The translations under genes and the position numbers were made by a program. Positions 11,701 through 14,451 of a DNA stretch of 14,451 bases are shown here, one piece after another. The stretch comes from Patescibacteria group bacterium. Lineage in GTDB: Bacteria; Patescibacteriota; Minisyncoccia; Phycocordibacterales; PALSA-1337. Below the pieces are notes generated by a model that was not told where the DNA came from, searched no databases, and worked only from the letters and a program-made list of their open reading frames with translations. The stretch lies in the NCBI GenBank assembly GCA_030917665.1, contig JAUPUH010000031.1, positions 1 through 14,451 of the forward strand. Direction: 5' to 3'. Position 1 is the stretch's first letter. Every line of letters starts with the position of its first letter.

Positions 11701-14451
11701 ATGGTTGAAGATGCAAGAGAAAATATACCTGAGTTAAACGTCTGCAGTGCCGTAAACGTATTCGCTGTATATGTTTTTGGAATTGTTGTTGAAGCGTGGA
11801 TGAAGGCGTTTGCATCAGTGTTGCTGTAGCTGTTGTTAACGAGACATGTTCCGTTCACCGCGAAGCAGCCTGCCCGAAGATTAATTCCATAACCAAATGT
11901 TGATGTAGCTGTTGATGAAATATTGATTGTATCTGTTCCTGTGTTTCCAAGTGAGAGTAATGTTCCGGGAGTTGTCGTACTAATACCAACTCTACCACTT
12001 GATCCAGTACCAGAACCTGCCCCAGGTTGAAAGATTATATTACCTCCATTTGCACCACCTGAAACAACAGTACCGGCTGCACCTGAAGCGAACGTAATAG
12101 CGCCACCGTTAGCATTACCCGAAGAAACAGATTGGGCACCACCATCTCCAGCAGTGAAAGCGATTGCCCCACCAACTCCTGCTGAAGGACCGTTTCCTGT
12201 ACCACCAGCACCTGCCACGACACTGAAAGATCCCCCCACACCCCCCGCGGCTCCGGCGTTGCCTCCATTGCCGAGACTAAATGAAACATCACCACCCCTG
12301 CCTGCAGTTCCACTAGAAGCTCCAGTACCAGTGAGAACACGATAATCTCCGCCCGTAGCTCCAGTAGAAGCAGCTGTGCCGTTACCTGTAGAAAACAAGA
12401 CTCCTCCGCCAGCACCAGCACTCGAGCCACTTAGCACTCCATTACCGCCGTATACGCTGAAAGTGGACATAGATTGAGACACGCCAGAGATAGGATTCCC
12501 CATGAATGCGAAAGTTGAGAAAGGAGATGAAGTACCAATACCCACATTACCATTACCTAATACCGTAAATAGACTTGCGTTTGTAGTTGATGCGACAGTA
12601 AAGAGTGGAAGCTGGGCTGATTGCTGTCCTGCTGTCGAAACTGAGAGCTTTGAAAATGGAGTAGTTGTTCCAACACCCACCTTACCAGTTGATGCCACAA
12701 AGAGTGTTGATGAAGCTGTTAGTGTCGAACCTGTTCCAGAATAATATGGAACCTGTCCTACTGTACCGGGACTTATTGTCATACAATTTCCCGCAATCGC
12801 GAAACACCCCGCTCGGAGATTTATCCCGAAACCAAAAGTTGATGTTGCAGTTGGAGAAATGTTGATTGTACTATTCCCTGTGTTTCCAATAGAAAGCTTT
12901 GTACCTGGTGTGGTTGTTCCAAGACCTATGTTGTTTGCAGCAGGACTTATGTTGAAGGCATAAGAAGAAAGTGTTGAGTTGTAAATCGAGAATCTGTCAC
13001 CGGTAGATCCTTCATTTCCCAAAAGCCACATTTCAACATCAGTGTTGTTAAATGAAATATATTCATCGGTTCCATTAAGTGTCAGGCGACGAGAAGGGTT
13101 TACTGTGCCCATACCTGTATTTCCTCCAACATAAACATTACTATCAAAATTTGTAATTGACGCGACATCAAGTCCGTATATGGCTGAAGTCTTTCCAATC
13201 GCAATAAGTCCGACATTGCTTCCGTTAAAGAACGAAGCTCCTTCAGATTCATCTGCATTGATGAAAAACTCTTGACCTCCACCAGAATTATTTAATGAAA
13301 TGGCTCCAGCGCCTGCAAAACCAACCTGAAGAACTCCTGACGAGTAGGTGAACTCAGAAGTAGCGCCAAAAGATCCTGCGTTATTATATTGGATTTGTCC
13401 TGTTGAACCTGCTGGACTTGTACCTAAGCCGAGTGAGCTTGTTGCTGTCAGTGTATATCCACCCAAAGAATTACCTACGAGCAATTTTCCAAATGTTGGA
13501 GGTGTCGAAGTTCCAGTACCTCCATAAGCAACAGAAAGAGTTGATGATGCAGAGACTAGACCGTTGACTGCTTGAAGTGGTCCATTAAGCGAACCGACTG
13601 TTAAACCGCCATTAAGAGTTTGTAAACCTGTAAACGTATTCGCAGTATATGTCTTTGGAATTGTTGTTGAAGCGTGGATGTATGCGTTTACATCAGTATT
13701 GCTGTAGTTGTTATTTACAAGACATGTGCCGTTCACCGCGAAGCAGCCAGCTGCAATGTTAAATCCTCCGTTTGATGTTGTGGTTCCTGTTCCGTTAATA
13801 GCGAGGTTGCCACCGAAGGTAGAGGTTGCTGTAGATGTTCCTACAAAGTTCTGTGCAACAACTGTACCTGCGACTGAAAGTTTTGCGTATGGAGATGTGG
13901 TTCCGATTCCGACGTTGCCATTGTAGTTTGCTAGATTTGCTGCAACAACAGATGGTGCGAGGTACGCGATCGTGCCACTTGTATTTGCTGGGTCGAACAT
14001 CGTTCCAGGAGAAACACTAATCGTTGAGTTTGTGCCTACATCAGCAAGCGTACCTTGCATAACGCCATTATAGATTTTTACATCAACTCGGTCGTCAGCG
14101 TAAATCGCATTCTGGTCTGATGAAATCTTGCTGTCATAAATATTAAGTGACATAGTATCGTCAGCAGCAGATACGTTGATCGATCGTCGAGGTGAGAAAA
14201 GATTGCCGTCAACAAGTGTGATGAACTCGCTATTTCGGATATCAATATTTGAAACTCCGTTCTGAGTAAAAGCGACAAACGCATCCCAACTTGATTCTAC
14301 AGTTACATTCTCAATAAGAATATCTTCCAAATCATTAACATTCAAATAAAGAGCATCTTCATATCCACGCGCATAAACATTCTTAATTCGAGCTCCCCAA
14401 ATACTTTCACCTGAGTTATCAATTCCCCACGCTATCTTAAACGACCCCGCA
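5760..14451 (-). CDS. Giant repetitive surface fibre protein with peptidase_S74 self-cleaving domain, N-terminus off the window
   Basis: The frame is open from the right edge to the TAA at 5760-5762: 2896 residues are visible (numbered from 14450), and the true start lies outside. The TTG at 14345 is not a start, because coding continues upstream (AGSFKIAWGIDNSG). Order: beta-helix-like piece (1 to about 150); fibre repeats of the VGIGTTSPYAKLSV type; Gly-Gly repeats (682-820); internal beta-helix (about 1114-1384); more fibre repeats; peptidase_S74 (2511 to about 2605); coiled coil (about 2626-2663); a conserved-looking segment ending in a Cys pair; acidic Thr/Ser/Pro/Glu tail (about 2781-2896). 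S74 domains are trimerising chaperones of phage tail spikes and bacterial fibres, so a trimeric exported fibre is likely. No LPXTG motif or C-terminal membrane helix is seen; the signal peptide, if any, is outside. A role in attachment to other cells is inferred. A prophage tail fibre is less likely, as no phage genes are nearby. Confidence 0.9.
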   Translation of the reverse strand, partial: AGSFKIAWGIDNSGESIWGARIKNVYARGYEDALYLNVNDLEDILIENVTVESSWDAFVAFTQNGVSNIDIRNSEFITLVDGNLFSPRRSINVSAADDTMSLNIYDSKISSDQNAIYADDRVDVKIYNGVMQGTLADVGTNSTISVSPGTMFDPANTSGTIAYLAPSVVAANLANYNGNVGIGTTSPYAKLSVAGTVVAQNFVGTSTATSTFGGNLAINGTGTTTSNGGFNIAAGCFAVNGTCLVNNNYSNTDVNAYIHASTTIPKTYTANTFTGLQTLNGGLTVGSLNGPLQAVNGLVSASSTLSVAYGGTGTSTPPTFGKLLVGNSLGGYTLTATSSLGLGTSPAGSTGQIQYNNAGSFGATSEFTYSSGVLQVGFAGAGAISLNNSGGGQEFFINADESEGASFFNGSNVGLIAIGKTSAIYGLDVASITNFDSNVYVGGNTGMGTVNPSRRLTLNGTDEYISFNNTDVEMWLLGNEGSTGDRFSIYNSTLSSYAFNISPAANNIGLGTTTPGTKLSIGNTGNSTINISPTATSTFGFGINLRAGCFAIAGNCMTISPGTVGQVPYYSGTGSTLTASSTLFVASTGKVGVGTTTPFSKLSVSTAGQQSAQLPLFTVASTTNASLFTVLGNGNVGIGTSSPFSTFAFMGNPISGVSQSMSTFSVYGGNGVLSGSSAGAGGGVLFSTGNGTAASTGATGGDYRVLTGTGASSGTAGRGGDVSFSLGNGGNAGAAGGVGGSFSVVAGAGGTGNGPSAGVGGAIAFTAGDGGAQSVSSGNANGGAITFASGAAGTVVSGGANGGNIIFQPGAGSGTGSSGRVGISTTTPGTLLSLGNTGTDTINISSTATSTFGYGINLRAGCFAVNGTCLVNNSYSNTDANAFIHASTTIPKTYTANTFTALQTFNSGIFSLASSTIGNGTAIGGLTISGGATTTGNAYIAGNLAVGINNSSSLVHFRGSGNDLFRFENTSTNPAHKVIALFEGSLSSPDTSPDFGTVSNNSTIGIRQNTADAGNFASVTFYDSLGGDAAYFGTRFNNHNGYANANSDFFIATANNSVPSIKFLVGATGNVGIGTTSPYAKLSVVGQTVSEYFTATSTTATSTLPNLAVSNRFLLAPVILVKPDGTQIPYGQGATSDSIRGDALEEAVSASNSGDKILLMGSVYTLSNPITLASSTALVGVGNPTIQSTFTGYPTIIISNSTTTVSDLKIITGDTGIGKLGAGGVSVTGIEIARVNIQPGNSSACAMAWNSSCVGGVVQHYIQGTIRDSIMRGGDGSGTFGVNVPLVSGSHLKLINNEVYGWTDGVLFAGSSGATVEIFGGTYTSEIDPITSGGATIYVNGAKARGVTANADLFEDGGNIIAVNADYLTASLGVQGDHRMPQDLTVASQILVGEPESAPSAFTLESVGTFGVSTSGYSNNGNKFIVNSAGNVGIGTTSPYAKLSVEMGTENDTFVVANQGSSTPAFVVRGVNGNGSVGIGVANPTDSLQIQTGNLRATIGNFTCGPNFAGLSFQNTPTCSNYSFLADTNDTFFNAGDEMYFRIANDTKMIVKSTGNVGIGTTSPYAKLSVAGQVVGQYFTATSTTATSTFAGSAVVGNQLVVGAAADVADAFGPHSLYVAGADGKNVMAFGNTGQTLLGAFYVDSANNTPLQIGTISNSNFGFFTNNGSPTMSIYTTGALGIGDYGNLAGAVGPTNGLMVSGNVGIGTTSPYAKLSVVGQVVGEYFTATSTTATSTFNGNAQVKGTLQVGNSSIYLRSAATSTFDGGINLSAGCFAINGTCLGGSSYSSTDTNAFIHASTTIPKTYTANTFTALQTFGYASSTQLTSTGSTYLATTGGKVGIGTAQPATLLHLSGATPVLRIEGSVDDNEKISFVDDGAEQSYISNNPGLGLFDIWSNVSHTFRIGTSNLERLTIDFSGNFGINNSTPSAALEIGGENGISGSIRLTESVNDISSDIYTYPDDGFMIIEPGQGLLGVGAGFTPGSRLSVNANAAIGATYATLAAPTNGLLVEGNVGVGTTSPYSKLSVAGQVVAANYIATSSTASAFTKLTLTPLSVGTSLDIFDGSASGSIRLGADVNNSTRSSNVRKLASITAPDYGNTRNIEFISSDSDTAGTNRVYLGGRTGASTYAATDLYLNTATNPSTTGGTTAAYINSSGNMGIGTTTLLSNTKLTLGTTASNMTGLTIKGVTSQAADYLNVKDSAGTSLTRITPGGGILIGSGAGTGYTYASVNGPQLDISYGGVPNALVIGAESNLSTRTNNTSKVGRMALAPYSTNSKAVFVFGGASNSTNNLLTFGGGTSVLQAATQVDFYTAVATNTDTGTSRLTITNTGKVGIHLTTPDTELQVSTSTLARATAGTVELLKLSLPLNGGTAYPQAASFALGTYSSNGAGNGYGPDTRLDVKLKTTSVTDYVTDLTMMTFLDNGRVGIGTTTPYAKLSVAGDHTGPYSPNLFVVASSTPTATSTHFLITAAGSITTGFGTVLEDTFGNISAAGDVCANITGNCVSELSDRRLKTNIQSLGSTLDKVLQLNPVTYRWNELYLKDHAGLKNSTSTKVGFIAQEVQDLFPDLITGDVDGDGGYIGVDYSKFSAVLAEAIKETNVKIDLVASSTAATNCEDGACLVPTINDLKAQYSELAEKAAEHLSMIEAQQEEIETLKAATTSTQAIATTTVTTNEFVIATSTLESIASTTADTLASSTPSFIARVAGAVQEYIASAGEWVLSKITAQVALFDRVETKIAAVSRGLEMKDQATGQIYCVSIKNGEWDKSQGICSDAVVVEDNNQDTDSNTETTTTTTTSTTTSTSTDSTNNDDQATTTESIVDSGSGDGTNEETASSTPEVTPPAPEPETPDNGTDGGEGSEVVASDTPSDSPVDEPTETSAETPPSEDTVPTP
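5763..6110 (-). other. Acidic Thr/Ser/Pro/Glu-rich C-terminal tail
   Basis: The last 116 or so residues of the giant protein are low complexity: an Asn/Asp/Thr stretch, a run of seven Thr within a Thr/Ser block, then Pro/Glu/Ser/Thr/Asp repeats ending in EDTVPTP. It is strongly acidic and probably unstructured. No sorting signal or membrane anchor is seen. If the S74 site is cut, this tail leaves with the chaperone piece. Confidence 0.8.
6034..6075 (-). repeat. Short Thr/Ser codon repeat (hexamer GTTGTA)
   Basis: Plus-strand GTTGTA-type hexamers, three in a row around 6053-6072 with degenerate copies on either side, encode the Thr/Ser block (ACT and ACA alternating, with some TCA). Copy changes would keep the frame and only alter tail length. 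Confidence 0.7.
6463..6575 (-). other. Coiled-coil segment after the S74 domain
   Basis: Residues about 2626-2663 (INDLKAQYSELAEKAAEH and LSMIEAQQEEIETLKAA) have hydrophobic residues at heptad-like spacing and are rich in Glu, Lys, Ala and Gln. A trimeric coiled coil fits the expected three-chain fibre. It is preceded by a Cys pair, NCEDGAC. Confidence 0.7.
6640..6920 (-). other. Peptidase_S74 intramolecular chaperone domain
   Basis: Residues 2511 to about 2605 carry the family signature: SDRRLKTNI, LNPVTYRW, VGFIAQEVQDLFPDL and a final YSKFSAVLAEAIKE. The Ser of SDRRLK (codon 6918-6920) and the Lys five residues later form the self-cleavage dyad known from endosialidase chaperone domains; the cut would fall before that Ser, between L and S. 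The domain drives trimer folding and then cleaves itself off. Cleavage would release a 386-residue C-terminal piece. Confidence 0.9.
10300..11110 (-). other. Internal right-handed beta-helix-like domain
   Basis: Residues about 1114-1384 break the fibre repeats. The domain opens with the cap typical of pectate-lyase-like helices: DALEEAVSASNSGDKILLMG, then YTLSNPITLASSTALVGVG. Short strand-turn coils follow (ISNSTTTVSDLKI, VTGIEIARVNI, IRDSIMRGG, KLINNEVYGW, ATVEIFGGTY). Such domains often bind or cleave polysaccharides, but no catalytic residues can be named here. Confidence 0.7.
11991..12407 (-). repeat. Seven tandem Gly-Gly repeats of 18-22 residues
   Basis: Residues 682-820 form seven consecutive units, each starting GG-x-hydrophobic-x-[FV]-x-x-G-x-[GA]. 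The unit starts are GGVLFSTGNG, GGDYRVLTGTG, GGDVSFSLGNGG, GGSFSVVAGAGG, GGAIAFTAGDGG, GGAITFASGAAG and GGNIIFQPGAGS, with unit lengths 18, 19, 20, 21, 22, 20 and 19. Each unit looks like one beta strand plus a Gly/Ala/Ser-rich loop. Confidence 0.88.
14000..14451 (-). other. Beta-helix-like segment at the right edge
   Basis: Residues 1 to about 150 consist of short strand-turn units: SGESIWGARIKNVYARG, ALYLNVNDLEDILIENVTV, VSNIDIRNSEF, MSLNIYDSKISSD and VDVKIYNGVMQG. The periodic N-x-[IV]-x-[IV]-x-[ND]-[GS] pattern is typical of right-handed parallel beta helices. The domain begins outside the window, so its size and function are unknown. Confidence 0.65.

Larger units (their letters stand above)
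9000..13745 (-). repeat. 44-residue module CFA[VI]NGTC...TTIPKTYTANTFTxLQT, three copies
   Basis: Copies lie at 9000-9131, 11736-11867 and 13614-13745. Each starts with CFA[VI]NGTC, passes through YS[NS]TD and IHASTTIPKTYTANTF and ends in LQT[FL]. The inner segment IHASTTIPKTYTANTFT is identical in protein in all three, although the codons differ at many third positions. A fourth CFAIAGNC start at 12783-12806 lacks the rest. Confidence 0.88.
7125..13919 (-). repeat. Dispersed 16-residue fibre repeat NVGIGTTSPYAKLSV, eight clear copies
   Basis: Eight 48-base copies (lower to upper coordinate): 7125-7172, 8367-8414, 9300-9347, 9741-9788, 10116-10163, 11199-11246, 12639-12686 and 13872-13919. 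Core protein pattern: [NR/K]VG[IV]GTT[ST]P[YF][AS]KLSV, with the copies at 9300, 9741 and 11199 followed by V/AGQxVxxYFTATSTTATST. Weaker relatives such as VGIGTAQPATLLHL (about 8930) and IGLGTTTPGTKLSI (about 12915) lie between. The spacing is irregular (about 0.4-1.4 kb), so these are module boundaries rather than a tandem array. This repeat type is common in proteins that end with S74 domains. Confidence 0.9.

Noticed and set aside
12154..12345. Proline-rich open frame on the plus strand
   Set aside because: It is the antisense shadow of the Gly-Gly repeats: GGN codons read as Pro on the other strand.
12035..12430. 131-residue open frame on the minus strand inside the giant gene
   Set aside because: It is an out-of-frame reading of the glycine-repeat block; there is no stop pressure because the repeats are GC-rich, and no family is recognisable.
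7125..13919. CRISPR array or transposon repeats to explain the dispersed similar segments
   Set aside because: Copies are in one coding frame, irregularly spaced, diverged at third codon positions and encode a protein motif.
14343..14345. TTG at 14345 as the start of the giant gene
   Set aside because: The frame stays open to the right edge with sensible beta-helix sequence (AGSFKIAWGIDNSG and on), so the gene begins outside the window.
5760..14451. Prophage tail-fibre locus
   Set aside because: S74 domains occur in phages, but the visible flanks are housekeeping genes and no phage structural, lysis or integrase gene is present. It cannot be fully excluded because the right side is cut.

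Overview
The window looks like part of a Patescibacteria (Candidate Phyla Radiation) genome, most likely Parcubacteria. The signs are short gene gaps, a type IV pilin beside a tiny one-helix membrane protein, a PfkB kinase and a Tgt of the kind I associate with that group, and one giant repetitive protein with a peptidase_S74 domain. The standard bacterial code fits every gene. No tRNA, rRNA, CRISPR array or transposon was seen, and no gene-free stretch exceeds 100 bases.

Left part (1-5664): a tightly packed minus-strand run holds class II fructose-bisphosphate aldolase, a D-2-hydroxyacid dehydrogenase, a 69-aa membrane protein and a type IV prepilin cut by the left edge. A PfkB-family sugar kinase starts head-to-head with the aldolase across 18 bases that seem to hold two overlapping -10 boxes. 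The kinase converges on tgt (queuine tRNA-ribosyltransferase). Tgt is divergent from a LOG-family nucleotide hydrolase, which converges on a small RRM RNA-binding protein across a strong two-way terminator.

Right part (5760-14451, 60% of the window): a single minus-strand gene, open through the right edge, so its N-terminus is missing. At least 2896 residues are visible. From N to C they are: a beta-helix-like piece, many 'VGIGTTSPYAKLSV' fibre repeats, a seven-fold Gly-Gly repeat block, an internal beta-helix domain, more fibre repeats, a self-cleaving S74 chaperone domain, a coiled coil, and a Thr/Ser/Pro/Glu-rich acidic tail. All 18 cysteines come in close pairs. It reads as an exported, probably trimeric surface fibre, a candidate for attachment to a host cell or surface. 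That role is inference.

Five starts (fba, kinase, dehydrogenase, 69-aa protein, LOG) lack a Shine-Dalgarno sequence and have TATAAT or TAGAAT 6-11 bases upstream of ATG, suggesting leaderless or nearly leaderless mRNAs. The RRM gene instead has a classic TTGACA-17-TACATT promoter and a leader of about 58 nt.
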